64,000 nucleotides of DNA from Zooshikella sp050749885. GTDB taxonomy: Bacteria > Pseudomonadota > Gammaproteobacteria > Pseudomonadales > Zooshikellaceae. The stretch is from the NCBI RefSeq assembly GCF_050749885.1, contig NZ_JBOIUB010000002.1:186001-250000 (forward strand). The letters run 5' to 3'. The translations under genes were made by a program, and so were the position numbers. The notes beneath the pieces are model-generated. The model saw only the letters and a list, made by a program, of their open reading frames with translations, was not told the origin of the DNA and made no database searches. This document shows, one piece after another, positions 52,148 to 61,866 of this stretch. Position 1 is the stretch's first letter. Each line of letters opens with the position of its first letter.

Positions 52148-54937
52148 ATGAAACTACCACAATGGGTTTTTAGCGGCAAAGTAAATGCAAATGGCTTATT
52201 GATACCCAACTCCAAATCGGCAAAAAAAATTCAGTCGACTATTTTGCAGTGCTGGCAACCTGGAGCAGAACTCTATAAATTTTCATCATTTTATATTTTA
52301 ATTTATGCTCAACCAGTGCAACTTGTATGCGAACTAACACCAGGCTATGCATTGGTCAAAAAAGGTACTCGTTATGTTTCAGGGGATCATTTCTCAGATG
52401 ATGAATGCTATCCACACACAGTAACTCATAATAACCAGGGCCAAGTACAGCATTATAAGCTGAGTGATAGTGTGCGTTGTCATCCTGGGGAGTGGGTGAC
52501 ATTAGAAAATTATAATGTTATTACTCTAACTGAACTTGCTTTTCCTCCAGCAAAACCCAAGCTCATTGATAACAAGATTGATAAAAGGACTCGTGATGTA
52601 TTTGGTGCCGAAAAATTTGCCGCCTCTAGTGAACAGCAAACGCTTGCAGATGCGTTAAAAGAAGCAGGGAAATCTACTCGTTCAGCTCCAACCCAAAAGC
52701 CGTCATTTTGGCAAAAAATGCTTTTTCAATTAGCAAAACGACTTGATACTCCGGCTCATCATAGCTCAAATAACACCACAGTAGAGCACTCCACCTCAGT
52801 CGATCAATCCTCTTCTCAACGTTTAGTTAAACCGAGAGGGTGGCAGCAGTGGTTAATGAAAAAGTTGCTGACTTCACGACTCGGAGCATTTATCGGTCAT
52901 CAACAAGCAAGTTACCTTAAAAACATGTTGGAGATGTTTCAACAAGGCAACTTTGATGAAGCGCTTAAGCATGCTATTTCTATTGATAACATGCCGACCT
53001 CACCACAACAGAATATGCCTTCAGGTTGGTTGAGTCAGCAACGAAATGCCCTAAGTTTTAGCAATGAACAAACCAGTGGTACTTCATATCTTAATGTTCA
53101 TGATGACTTAAATAACCATCTTCGAGATGTTTACCAGCAATCTTTTCGACAACTTGATCAAGCAGGCCGTTATAAAGATGCTGCATTTGTCTTAGGTGAA
53201 CTACTCAATAAACATGATGACGCTGTATCCTATTTAGAACAGAAAAAAATGTACCAGCTTGCCGCTGAGTTAGCAGAAGCAAAACAATTTTCTATTGCCA
53301 GAGTAATCCGTTTATGGATGCTTGCAGGAGAAAAAAAGCATGCACTTTGGTTAGCCCTCTCAACAAAACAGTTACCAGAAGCAATTAACTTATTGGAAAA
53401 AACACACCCTGACCTGGCAGAAGCATTAAAGGTTTATAGTGCACGACAATATGCACTTGCAGGTGACTATTTAAATGCCATAACAATAGGGTTAGGTGTA
53501 GCAGAGCTTGAGGATGAAATAACAGCGTGGTTTGCTTACTTGGAACAAGTTACAGACAGTGCTCTTTCTCTAAAGTTACATGTACACGGCTTATACTATG
53601 ATAAAGCAAATGCCAGCCACCATGCACAAATACTTCACAACCTATTCCAAATACAAGAAAATACTAACGCGGAAACTGACTCCATCAGAAACCATTTACG
53701 GTTACAAGTTATTAATGAGCTTATAGCATTAAAACCTTACACAACGGCTATAGCCTGGGTTGCGAAGCTTGCTACACGCTGTTATTATCGGTTAGCAGAG
53801 CACGGTGAATATCAGTTATCCTCAGATATTCTTAAAAAATTACTAAGTAAAATTGATGATCCATGCTTTCTTTCAGAAGCACGCAAAGTAAAAATTCAAC
53901 GTGAATGGCAAGGACTTAACCAACGCACAAACCTTCCTTTATGTTTCTCATTATCCACCAGTTGCCCGCAGACACCATTATTTGATGTAGTGTGCTTTGA
54001 TAATTTTAACTTGTTAGTTGCTCAAGGTGATACAGGCTTAAAGCTTATTGATATTACAGGAAAAACTATACAAAAATACAGTCAACCAGGCCATAAACTT
54101 ATTCCATCAGATCACGGTAATAAGGCTTTAATTATATGCCAGCGCTCAACATTTATCTCACTTGCTGAGTTTGAGCTCGCTTCGCGTAAACTCACACTGA
54201 TAGGTGATTTTGAGATTGACCATTGGGCTAAAACCTATGATGGTACTTTTTGGTTTTGTGCTAATAAACAAAGCATTTATTGCTTTGACTTTTTAACGGA
54301 TCCTGGCAGCACACATTGGCAAATTAATGACTTGCCTGGAAATGTTATTTATATTGAACGTAATGAACAAGATATAAATATTTTAATTGAAACTCAACAT
54401 GATATTCAGTTTTGGAGTTACCGTTTTCCTGCGCTTACATTGAAATGGCGCGAACCCATTAAGCATTGCACTTTTGAAAAAGCGCTTGGTATAACCATGC
54501 TCTCCAATACTCAACAGGTTATTATTGCAAAATATGTCGAAGAGCAAGCTCTTTTACTGGGTTGTCAGAGCCTGGTTAATATCTCATCATCCCAATCTGC
54601 ATATCAGAATGTGCCTATGAGCTCAGGTACATTAGAGCGAAAGTGGTTTAGCTTCCCGTTAACGGGTAATCTCGCAGGTTTTTATCAGCTGTCTTATTTT
54701 CACAATGTAGCTGTTATTAGTTATCAAACAGAAGCTTACCATGTAAGCCTATTTAGTATGAAACAACCTATTACAAGACGAAGCAATAAATTTGAAAAGG
54801 AATTAATAAATATTACTGCAGATGGCCCATTACAAATAACACATTATCAACATTATATGATTGTATTCTCTCGCTCTGGCAGTATTTTAGTCATCAATAC
54901 ATTAACCGGACAGAAAATTAATCAACTCAATATATGA
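52148..54937 (+). CDS. bpX6-like, helical-repeat and beta-propeller protein
   Basis: This 929-residue protein has an N-terminal bpX6-like beta-rich domain (about 1-135, beginning PQWVFSGKVNANGLLIPN), a basic linker, an alpha-helical solenoid (about 250-580) with TPR-like pairs such as AKQFSIARVIRLWMLAGEKKHALWLAL, and a C-terminal beta-propeller (about 595-929) with repeated VVCFDNFNLLVAQGD, FWFCANKQSIYCFD and MIVFSRSGSILVIN strands. It is the largest and last gene of the MoxR operon. It has no signal peptide, so it is cytosolic. The terminator at 54954-54987 lies just after, facing the other way. Confidence 0.68.
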   Translation: MKLPQWVFSGKVNANGLLIPNSKSAKKIQSTILQCWQPGAELYKFSSFYILIYAQPVQLVCELTPGYALVKKGTRYVSGDHFSDDECYPHTVTHNNQGQVQHYKLSDSVRCHPGEWVTLENYNVITLTELAFPPAKPKLIDNKIDKRTRDVFGAEKFAASSEQQTLADALKEAGKSTRSAPTQKPSFWQKMLFQLAKRLDTPAHHSSNNTTVEHSTSVDQSSSQRLVKPRGWQQWLMKKLLTSRLGAFIGHQQASYLKNMLEMFQQGNFDEALKHAISIDNMPTSPQQNMPSGWLSQQRNALSFSNEQTSGTSYLNVHDDLNNHLRDVYQQSFRQLDQAGRYKDAAFVLGELLNKHDDAVSYLEQKKMYQLAAELAEAKQFSIARVIRLWMLAGEKKHALWLALSTKQLPEAINLLEKTHPDLAEALKVYSARQYALAGDYLNAITIGLGVAELEDEITAWFAYLEQVTDSALSLKLHVHGLYYDKANASHHAQILHNLFQIQENTNAETDSIRNHLRLQVINELIALKPYTTAIAWVAKLATRCYYRLAEHGEYQLSSDILKKLLSKIDDPCFLSEARKVKIQREWQGLNQRTNLPLCFSLSTSCPQTPLFDVVCFDNFNLLVAQGDTGLKLIDITGKTIQKYSQPGHKLIPSDHGNKALIICQRSTFISLAEFELASRKLTLIGDFEIDHWAKTYDGTFWFCANKQSIYCFDFLTDPGSTHWQINDLPGNVIYIERNEQDINILIETQHDIQFWSYRFPALTLKWREPIKHCTFEKALGITMLSNTQQVIIAKYVEEQALLLGCQSLVNISSSQSAYQNVPMSSGTLERKWFSFPLTGNLAGFYQLSYFHNVAVISYQTEAYHVSLFSMKQPITRRSNKFEKELINITADGPLQITHYQHYMIVFSRSGSILVINTLTGQKINQLNI

Positions 54938-54953
54938 ACACCCAATATTTAAA

Positions 54954-54987
54954 ACAAAAATCGAGTCCCACCCTAGTGAGACTCGAT
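54954..54987 (-). terminator. Terminator of the small exported Cys-rich protein gene
   Basis: On the minus strand, ATCGAGTC (54987-54980) pairs with GACTCGAT (54967-54960), with further imperfect pairing inside, and is followed by T-rich sequence to 54955. It starts 15 nt after the gene at 55002-55358. On the plus strand it also lies beyond the ternary operon but has no T-run. Confidence 0.8.
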
Positions 54988-55001
54988 GGGTTACTCATAA
55001 A

Positions 55002-55358
55002 CTACATATTGCAAATATGTTTTTGGGTTTGAATCCACAGTCGATCAGCTGTGCCAATAAAATTGCCATTGTCATCATAAATTGGCGCTTTTTGGTCGAT
55101 TAGCCCTTTACATACATAACCTTCATGAGTTTCTTCCAGATAGCTTGCCATAGCTCGCTTACAATCAACAACATCCTGAAAAGAACAGGAGCGTGGACGA
55201 GTTGGTTGTCTGGCAGCCCAACCATTGACAAGCTCATTGCATGTAAACTGGGCACCTGTCCATCCCATTTTCCAGGCATCACGAGTGCATTCAGCGGATG
55301 CAGGCAGGCTTACTATAGCTGATAATACAAGTGAAGTAAGAATTGATACTTTTTTCAT
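55002..55358 (-). CDS. Small exported Cys-rich protein, unknown
   Basis: This 118-residue protein has a signal peptide (to about residue 22, ending PASA-E) and a mature chain with six cysteines (AECTRD, QFTCNEL, RSCSF, VDCKRA, YVCKGL, HICNM). It probably has disulphides in the periplasm or outside. I recognise no family. The ATG at 55358 is preferred because AGGGTG lies 7 nt upstream; a GTG at 55367 adds three residues. A terminator follows. Confidence 0.65.
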   Translation of the reverse strand: MKKVSILTSLVLSAIVSLPASAECTRDAWKMGWTGAQFTCNELVNGWAARQPTRPRSCSFQDVVDCKRAMASYLEETHEGYVCKGLIDQKAPIYDDNGNFIGTADRLWIQTQKHICNM

Positions 55359-55367
55359 TGCGGTCAC

Positions 55368-55669
55368 CCTTTAGACTGAGCAAAAATCCATTTTTTAAAA
55401 GATGTGACGCATAAACTTGTTGATTGACTTTTATGTTAACTTATCTCGTTGCGTATTAGGCGCATACCCTTATCAGTATAATCTATGCAATCATCAATCA
55501 AATTATTGTGTTTAATACAATAAAGAATACTTTGTGTGCTGTGTGAATTGGCTAAATTTAAATTTCCCTATAAAAAACCTCTTAAGACTTATTTAGAAAA
55601 GCATATTTTAGTACTTTCGTAGCACGAATATAAGCCATACAGTTTCAGCTAATTGACTAAAATCAGACA
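55368..55669. other. Intergenic region, AT-rich, no gene seen
   Basis: This 302-bp region lies between the small exported protein and the SGNH hydrolase gene. It has only short A/T tracts, no RNA gene and no clear terminator. Confidence 0.45.
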
Positions 55670-56374
55670 TCATGCGTTTTTTTTTACAATTTCTGTAGCA
55701 AGGGCTGCTGCCCAGCATTTATAAGCATCCGGACTGGGGTGAAAACCGTCGGAAGCAAGGTAAGAGGGTTCAAATGGTAAATTCATGGGCAAGTATTGGC
55801 AATGTTTATATTTAGACAAGTGCGTAGATAACGTACCGTCAAGATAACGGGCTCGTTTTCCTAAATACCACTTTAGTGGAAAAGGTAATGCTGAGAATAA
55901 ATGCATGGGTGGTAAGCCAGAAAAAAACAGTGTAGGGGAGGCAAATTTCTCTGTTAATAATTGAATCAGCAGATCCAGCTGCTGTTGCCATTGCTTTTGG
56001 TGGGTCCCCTTAATGACATCGTTAACACCCACCACCACAATAGCAATATCAAGTGGCATCTGTGGCATCGTGTGTAATATGTTAATCAAATCTTTTATGG
56101 TATAGCCGGTTTTCGCGGTCAGGGTCCATGCAACCGTGTACGACGCACTGAGTATTTCTACTAACTGCCCTGACAGTGCAAATTGTTGAGAAGGTGCTCC
56201 CACCCCCGCAGCAGAAGAGTCACCTAATATAAGTAGTTTAAGCGCGGGTCCTTGTCCCTGTATACCTTGTCGTGGACCTGCAGGTTCTGGTAAACAAGGT
56301 GTTTTTCGCCTGACATATAAACCTTGAGCAAGCAAAAATGGGGCTAGTCCAAGGGTGACTAATTGGTTTTTCAT
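55670..56374 (-). CDS. SGNH/GDSL-family hydrolase
   Basis: This 234-residue protein has an N-terminal hydrophobic segment and SGNH blocks: LLILGDSSAAGVG (catalytic Ser), VVVGVNDVIKG (Asn), and DGFHPSPDAYKCWA (Asp-x-x-His pair). It should be an esterase or acetylxylan/lipid-type hydrolase, possibly periplasmic or membrane-anchored. It is not close to E. coli TesA in length or N-terminus. It is monocistronic, divergent from the AMP-ligase operon. Confidence 0.85.
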   Translation of the reverse strand: MKNQLVTLGLAPFLLAQGLYVRRKTPCLPEPAGPRQGIQGQGPALKLLILGDSSAAGVGAPSQQFALSGQLVEILSASYTVAWTLTAKTGYTIKDLINILHTMPQMPLDIAIVVVGVNDVIKGTHQKQWQQQLDLLIQLLTEKFASPTLFFSGLPPMHLFSALPFPLKWYLGKRARYLDGTLSTHLSKYKHCQYLPMNLPFEPSYLASDGFHPSPDAYKCWAAALATEIVKKNA

Positions 56375-56587
56375 ATTCTTTTTCCAGTTTGCCTATCCAT
56401 GACAGTCTAAGTTTTAAGACTGAGTAGAAGCCATATCGAATTAACTTATCCATCAATATTATTAAGTCTTAAAAGTAAGACGGTAAACGTCTTGTAAAAA
56501 GTCACATTTAGGATAGTGACACAATAACAGTATATAAATAGGCCCGTAACATATGATGAAAGATGGGCCTGAAACAAGTGGTGGCCT

Positions 56588-58375
56588 ATGGACTTTCCAA
56601 TTATTCATAAAAACCTGAAAAAATTCAGTCTTACGCCAAACCTTACTGACTATCATCGTTGTTATCAGTCATTTAGCTGGCAGCAGGCGCGTGCCAATAT
56701 CAAAGGCTATGGTAAAGGGATTAATATTGCCTTTGAAGCCGTTGATCGGCATGTCGATGAGGGACATGGCGAACAAAATGCATTGATTTGGTTAGGCAAA
56801 AAGGGAGAGCGTCAAACCTATACCTATACTGACTTAAAAGTGCTGAGTAATCGCTTTGCTAATCTTTTAGGTCAATTAGGTACCAAACCTGGTGATCGTG
56901 TTTTTAGTCTCGCAGGGCGCACCCCCCAACTTTATGCCGCGATTTTAGGCACGCTAAAAATAGGTGGCGTATTTTGCCCGCTTTTTTCTGCATTTGGTCC
57001 TGAACCTATACAGTCAAGAATGACGATTGGTGATGCAAACATTCTGGTCAGCAGTTTAAAACTGTACAAAAAGAAAGTTGCTGCTTGGCGGCATCAACTC
57101 GGTACGTTGCAACATGTCTTATTGTACGACTGTAAGGGACAGTGCCCTGATGATTGTATCGACCTCGATAGCCAACTACCTCTTGCGAATGAGCAATTTG
57201 CAGTCTGTGAAACCGCAGCAGAAGCACCCGCCTTATTACACTTCACCAGTGGTACAACAGGAAAACCCAAAGGCGCCGTTCATGTCCATGAAGCAGTGGT
57301 ACATCATAAACATTCTGGTTTTTATGCATTGGATTTACACCCTGGTGATACTTACTGGTGCACTGCAGACCCAGGCTGGGTGACAGGTACCAGCTATGGC
57401 ATTATTTCACCGCTGTGCAATCGGGTGACATTGATTGTGGATGAAGCAGAGTTCGATCCTGAGCGTTGGTATCAAATTCTTGAACGAGAAAAAGTTAATG
57501 TTTGGTATACCGCACCAACAGCGATCCGAATGCTGATGAAAGTGGGAGAGGAGCTGATTCAACACTATGACCTTAGTACGCTTCGCTTTCTCGCCAGTGT
57601 CGGTGAACCATTAAACCCTGAAGCCGTTACTTGGAGCCAACGGGTATTTGGTAAACCTTTCCACGACAACTGGTGGCAAACTGAAACAGGGGGCATCATG
57701 CTGGCTAACTTTGCAGCTGAGCCTGTTAAGCCTGGCTCAATGGGCCAACCGTTACCTGGAATTCAAGCCGGTATTGTCAGGGTGGATGAACAAGGACAGC
57801 TAACTGAACTGAATCAACAGGGTGAAATTGGTGAGCTAGCACTAAAACCTGGCTGGCCCTCTATGTTTCGCGATTATTTGCATGAAGCTGAGCGTTATAA
57901 AAACTGCTTCAATAGTGACTGGTATCTCAGTGGTGATTTGGCTTACGAAGACCATGATGGTTACTTCTGGTTTGTGGGTCGCAGTAAAGACCTTATTAAA
58001 TCAGCAGGCCACTTGATTGGTCCGTTTGAAGTAGAAAGTGTTCTGGTTGAGCATCCGGCGGTCGCAGAAGCGGGTGTCATTGGTATACCCGATGAGGTAG
58101 CCGGAGAAGTAGTGATTGCCTATGTGGCACTCAAGCCAGGTTATGAGGCTAATGAAGAGCTGATAACCGCATTAATGGCCCACGCACGAAAAAAACTAGG
58201 CTCCGCAGTTGCGCCTCGAACAATCCATATTAAAGATAATCTACCGAAAACACGTAGCGGTAAAATCATGCGCCGGTTATTAAAAGCTCGTGAGCTAGGC
58301 CTACCTGAAGGTGATATTTCAACACTGGAAAGTGATGAGCACCCACCTCATCAAAATACAGGGGATGAAGTATGA
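56588..58375 (+). CDS. AMP-forming acyl-CoA (acetyl-CoA-type) synthetase
   Basis: This 595-residue ligase has the core ANL motifs TSGTTGKPKGAVHVHEA (P-loop), the A5 motif YWCTADPGWVTG, the A7/A8 motifs WYLSGDLAYEDHDGYFWFVGRSKDLIK and the A10 catalytic Lys in LPKTRSGKIMRR. It activates acetate or another short acid to acyl-AMP then acyl-CoA. It is shorter than typical Acs (about 650 residues) and lacks the N-terminal extension, so its substrate may differ. It heads an operon whose next four genes are coupled by ATGA overlaps: E1alpha starts inside its stop. Confidence 0.9.
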   Translation: MDFPIIHKNLKKFSLTPNLTDYHRCYQSFSWQQARANIKGYGKGINIAFEAVDRHVDEGHGEQNALIWLGKKGERQTYTYTDLKVLSNRFANLLGQLGTKPGDRVFSLAGRTPQLYAAILGTLKIGGVFCPLFSAFGPEPIQSRMTIGDANILVSSLKLYKKKVAAWRHQLGTLQHVLLYDCKGQCPDDCIDLDSQLPLANEQFAVCETAAEAPALLHFTSGTTGKPKGAVHVHEAVVHHKHSGFYALDLHPGDTYWCTADPGWVTGTSYGIISPLCNRVTLIVDEAEFDPERWYQILEREKVNVWYTAPTAIRMLMKVGEELIQHYDLSTLRFLASVGEPLNPEAVTWSQRVFGKPFHDNWWQTETGGIMLANFAAEPVKPGSMGQPLPGIQAGIVRVDEQGQLTELNQQGEIGELALKPGWPSMFRDYLHEAERYKNCFNSDWYLSGDLAYEDHDGYFWFVGRSKDLIKSAGHLIGPFEVESVLVEHPAVAEAGVIGIPDEVAGEVVIAYVALKPGYEANEELITALMAHARKKLGSAVAPRTIHIKDNLPKTRSGKIMRRLLKARELGLPEGDISTLESDEHPPHQNTGDEV

Positions 58376-59361
58376 CAGCAGCCGATACCAAACCCCATAT
58401 TAATAAAACCCATCTGCATTTTTTACTCAAACAAATGGTGCGCATTCGACGCTTTGAAGAAAAGTGCGCTGAACTCTACATGCAGGAAAAAATTCGCGGT
58501 TTTTTACACCTCTATATTGGAGAGGAAGCCGTTGCCGTTGGGGTGATGAAAGTGCTGCAAGACGACGATGCTGTCGTGGCTACCTATCGGGAACATGGTC
58601 ATGCACTGGCGAAAGGCTTAAGCATGAATGCGGTGATGGCAGAAATGTTTGGCAAAGTCACTGGCAGCAGTCGAGGCCGAGGTGGCTCTATGCATATTTT
58701 TGATGCCAGCAAACGCTTCTATGGCGGCAATGCTATTGTGGCTGGTGCATTACCCATGGCTGTAGGGTTAGCGCTGGCGGATAAAATGCAAAACCGCAAT
58801 CGTGTTACCGTCTGCTTTTTTGGCGAAGGGGCTGCGGCTGAAGGCGAATTTCATGAAAGCCTCAATCTCGCCAAGCTTTGGTCATTACCCGTACTGTTTG
58901 TTTGTGAAAATAACCTGTATGCCATGGGGACGGCCTTATCTATCTCAGAGTCTGAACAGCATATTTTCAAAAAAGCCCAAAGTTATGGTCTCGCAGCTGT
59001 CGAAGTGGATGGTATGAATGTGGTTGATGTTGAAGCGGCCGCACAAAAGTGCTGTACCGCGATACGTCAGGGCGAAGGTCCCCACTTAATTGAGTGTCAT
59101 ACCTACCGGTTCCGAGGCCATTCTATGTTTGATACCCAGCTTTATCGCTCTCCTGAAGAGGTTTCTACCTGGCAGCAAAAGGGGCCTATTCTCCAGTTAA
59201 AGCAGTGGCTGGAGCACAATGGCAAGTTGGATGAAGCCGAGTGGCAACAAATAGAAGTGGAGGTTCAGCAAGAAATCGAAGAGGCTGTCACTTTTGCTGA
59301 GCAGTCTGAGTTTGAAGCTGCCAGTGAATTATGTCGCGATGTCTATCTGGAGTCCGCCTGA
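58372..59361 (+). CDS. 2-oxoacid dehydrogenase E1 alpha subunit (pyruvate/acetoin type)
   Basis: This 329-residue thiamine-diphosphate enzyme subunit has the TPP/Mg motif GEGAAAEGEFHESLNLAKLW (starting GEG instead of the usual GDG) and LPVLFVCENNLYAMGTALS. The phosphorylation-loop region is THYR-like: ECHTYRFRGHSMFDTQLYR. It closely resembles PdhA of acetyl-transferring dehydrogenases and AcoA. It partners the next gene. The start overlaps the ligase stop (ATGA). Confidence 0.92.
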   Translation: MTAADTKPHINKTHLHFLLKQMVRIRRFEEKCAELYMQEKIRGFLHLYIGEEAVAVGVMKVLQDDDAVVATYREHGHALAKGLSMNAVMAEMFGKVTGSSRGRGGSMHIFDASKRFYGGNAIVAGALPMAVGLALADKMQNRNRVTVCFFGEGAAAEGEFHESLNLAKLWSLPVLFVCENNLYAMGTALSISESEQHIFKKAQSYGLAAVEVDGMNVVDVEAAAQKCCTAIRQGEGPHLIECHTYRFRGHSMFDTQLYRSPEEVSTWQQKGPILQLKQWLEHNGKLDEAEWQQIEVEVQQEIEEAVTFAEQSEFEAASELCRDVYLESA

Positions 59362-60347
59362 TGAGTCATATTGAGCAACTCACTTATCGTGAGGCCATGC
59401 GTGAAGCGATTCGAGAAGCCATGCAGCAAGACCCCAGTGTGTTCCTGATGGGTGAAGATGTTGGTCATTATGGTGGTTGTTATGCGGTGTCTAAGGGATT
59501 ACTGCAAGAGTTTGGTGAATCGCGCATCGTTGATACCCCATTATCCGAGTCAGGGTTTGTAGGGGCGGGTATTGGTGCAGCCATGGGCGGTATGCGACCT
59601 ATTGTTGAAGTGATGACGGTTAATTTCAGCCTGCTGGCGTTGGATCAAATTGTAAATAATGCGGCAACCTTACGACACATGTCGGGTGGGCAGCTTGGCG
59701 TACCATTAGTCATTCGGATGGCGACCGGGTCAGGTAAACAATTAGCCGCTCAACACTCCCATAGTCTGGAAAACTGGTATGCCCATGTACCAGGTATTAA
59801 AGTGTTAGCACCGGCAACCGTCGCAGATGCGCGTTATATGTTAGCCATGGCATTAGTTGATCCCGACCCGGTACTGATCTTTGAACATGTCATGCTATAT
59901 AACAGGAAAGAAGCCCTTCCCAAACCAGAAGACTGTCCAGCCATGGAACAAGCAGTGGTTCGACAGCAAGGGTCAGATATTACGCTGGTGAGTTACGGAG
60001 GTTCATTGTTTAAAACATTAGCCGCAGCAGAAGCGCTGACAGAACAACAGATCAGCGCCGAGGTTATCGATTTACGCTGTTTACGCCCACTTGATGTACA
60101 AACCCTGTTTTCTTCGGTTAATAAAACCCACAGACTCCTTGTCGTTGATGAAGGATGGCGAACAGGTAGTTTGGCTGGGGAAATATGTGCATTGGTGACA
60201 GAACATTGTTTTTGGGCGTTGGATGCACCACCGCAACGTGTTTGCAGTCAAGAGGTCCCGATACCTTATCCAAAACACTTAGAAATTGCGGCCACACCAC
60301 AGATTGAACATATTGTGACAACAGCAAAGCAGATAGTATATCGATGA
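59361..60347 (+). CDS. 2-oxoacid dehydrogenase E1 beta subunit
   Basis: This 328-residue subunit has LTYREAMREAIREAM, GEDVGHYGGCY, SESGFVGAGIGAAMGGMRPI, MASGSG-like RMATGSGKQLAAQHS, and YGGSLFKTLAAAEALTE with EVIDLRCLRPLD, all typical of PdhB/AcoB. It makes the alpha2beta2 E1 with the upstream gene. An upstream in-frame ATG at 59331 lies inside the E1alpha gene; the ATG at 59361 overlaps that stop (TGATG), with GGAG 8 nt upstream, so it is preferred. Confidence 0.92.
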   Translation: MSHIEQLTYREAMREAIREAMQQDPSVFLMGEDVGHYGGCYAVSKGLLQEFGESRIVDTPLSESGFVGAGIGAAMGGMRPIVEVMTVNFSLLALDQIVNNAATLRHMSGGQLGVPLVIRMATGSGKQLAAQHSHSLENWYAHVPGIKVLAPATVADARYMLAMALVDPDPVLIFEHVMLYNRKEALPKPEDCPAMEQAVVRQQGSDITLVSYGGSLFKTLAAAEALTEQQISAEVIDLRCLRPLDVQTLFSSVNKTHRLLVVDEGWRTGSLAGEICALVTEHCFWALDAPPQRVCSQEVPIPYPKHLEIAATPQIEHIVTTAKQIVYR

Positions 60348-61621
60348 AAACCATCACTATGCCTTCCTTTGGCGCGGATATGGAGCAGGGTAAAGTTGCT
60401 GAGTGGAATATAAAACCCGGCGATACCGTGCATAAAGGCGAGATCATTGCCACTATTGAAACCATGAAAGGCTTAATTGATATGGAGGTCTTCGATGATG
60501 GCATTATTGAGCAACTGTTGGTAGAACCTGGCAGTGAGGTTCCTGTGGGTGAACCTATTGCTACATTAAGACTGTTAGGTGAAGTGGCTGTAGAAACACC
60601 TCCGATTAAAACAATCCCCACTGAAAAATCAGAAAAACCATCAGCACCGAAACACGCTAGCAGCAAAGCAACTCAAACAGCACCTATCAGCACACCACCG
60701 CCAGAAACGACAACCACGATTTCTACTCAACCTCACCTTTCTTTCTCTTTAGAAAAATCGAACCAGTTAATATCACCTGCTGCACGCTATCAGGCTGAGC
60801 AACAAGGTTTTGACTGGCGAACAATACCAAAGGGAACGGGTCCTAATGGTGCAATCGTGTTAGCCGATATCCAGCATCACTTTCAAACGGAAAAGTTCGA
60901 TTTAAACGATGCCACGCCAGTAAAAAAACATGGCTATGTTGAGCAAGATGCAAATGAACAAAAAATGCGTCAAGCTATTGCTGCCGTGGTCAGCCAATCC
61001 AAACGTGAAATTCCACATTACTATTTAAACCAGGATATTTCTTTAACGCGTGCGCTTCAGTGGTTACAACATTACAACGAAAATCAACCACCTGAAAGTC
61101 GACTACTTATTAATGCCTTGGTTTATTGTGCTATAGCTAAAGCACTACAGAAGTTTCCTACCTTTAATGGATTTTATCAAAATAACCATTTTCAACCAGC
61201 AGAACAGGTTCACTTAGGTAATGCAATTAACTTGCGTCAAGGTGGACTCATGGTGGCCGCCATACATAATGCAGCAACGCTGACACCAGCCACCATGATG
61301 GCAAAACTGAAAGATCAGGTTATCAGAGCGAGAGAAGGGCATCTTAAAATGTCAGAGATGCAGGATGCGACTATTACTATTTCTAATTTGGGTGACCGGG
61401 GGAGTGATGCCATTTTAGGCGTGATTTTTCCACCACAGGTTGCGTTGATTGGGTTAGGCCGTGTCCGCGAGGTGGCCTGGGTAGAAGACCAGATTATCAA
61501 GCCTGTTACCATTGTCAGTATGAGTCTTGCGGCTGATCATCGTGTCACGGATGGGCATGATGGTGCTCGCTTACTGAATAAAATTAATAAACTATTGCAA
61601 AAGCCGGAGCAGCTAACATGA
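60344..61621 (+). CDS. 2-oxoacid dehydrogenase E2 (dihydrolipoyl acyltransferase)
   Basis: This 425-residue protein has one lipoyl domain (about residues 1-78) whose lipoyl-Lys motif is IETMKGLIDME; Met before Lys is biotinyl-like, as in acetoin dehydrogenase E2, rather than the common ETDKA. It is followed by a Pro/Thr/Ser linker, the E3-binding domain (about 140-180, ISPAARYQAEQQ...GPNGAI), and the CoA acyltransferase domain ending DHRVTDGHDGARLL with catalytic HxxxDG. No E3 gene follows, so lipoamide dehydrogenase must be shared from elsewhere. The start overlaps the E1beta stop (ATGA). Confidence 0.92.
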   Translation: MKTITMPSFGADMEQGKVAEWNIKPGDTVHKGEIIATIETMKGLIDMEVFDDGIIEQLLVEPGSEVPVGEPIATLRLLGEVAVETPPIKTIPTEKSEKPSAPKHASSKATQTAPISTPPPETTTTISTQPHLSFSLEKSNQLISPAARYQAEQQGFDWRTIPKGTGPNGAIVLADIQHHFQTEKFDLNDATPVKKHGYVEQDANEQKMRQAIAAVVSQSKREIPHYYLNQDISLTRALQWLQHYNENQPPESRLLINALVYCAIAKALQKFPTFNGFYQNNHFQPAEQVHLGNAINLRQGGLMVAAIHNAATLTPATMMAKLKDQVIRAREGHLKMSEMQDATITISNLGDRGSDAILGVIFPPQVALIGLGRVREVAWVEDQIIKPVTIVSMSLAADHRVTDGHDGARLLNKINKLLQKPEQLT

Positions 61622-61866
61622 AAGATAAAGAAACATTAACACGTTTTCTGTTAGAGCAAATTCAAACCATTGCACCTGATAGCGATACAGAAAGTTTAGA
61701 TCCGGACGAGGACATGCGAGATGAGCTCGATTTAGACTCTATGGATTTCCTACGACTACTGGAGTCTATTTCCAAGCAATTGAATGTCAATATTCCTGAA
61801 GTTGATTACAATAAAATCACTACACTGAACAATATGGTCAGTTATATCAGTGAACGAACCATCTAA
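61618..61866 (+). CDS. Acyl carrier protein in dehydrogenase operon
   Basis: This 82-residue acidic four-helix protein has the phosphopantetheine site LDLDSMDFLRLLESI (Ser in DSM) and SYISER at the end, consistent with an ACP. Helix 2 after the Ser is intact, so it should be pantetheinylated by an AcpS-type enzyme. It overlaps E2 (ATGA) and is overlapped by the next gene by 17 nt. Its presence in a 2-oxoacid dehydrogenase operon is unusual, and its acyl partner is unknown. Confidence 0.92.
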   Translation: MKDKETLTRFLLEQIQTIAPDSDTESLDPDEDMRDELDLDSMDFLRLLESISKQLNVNIPEVDYNKITTLNNMVSYISERTI

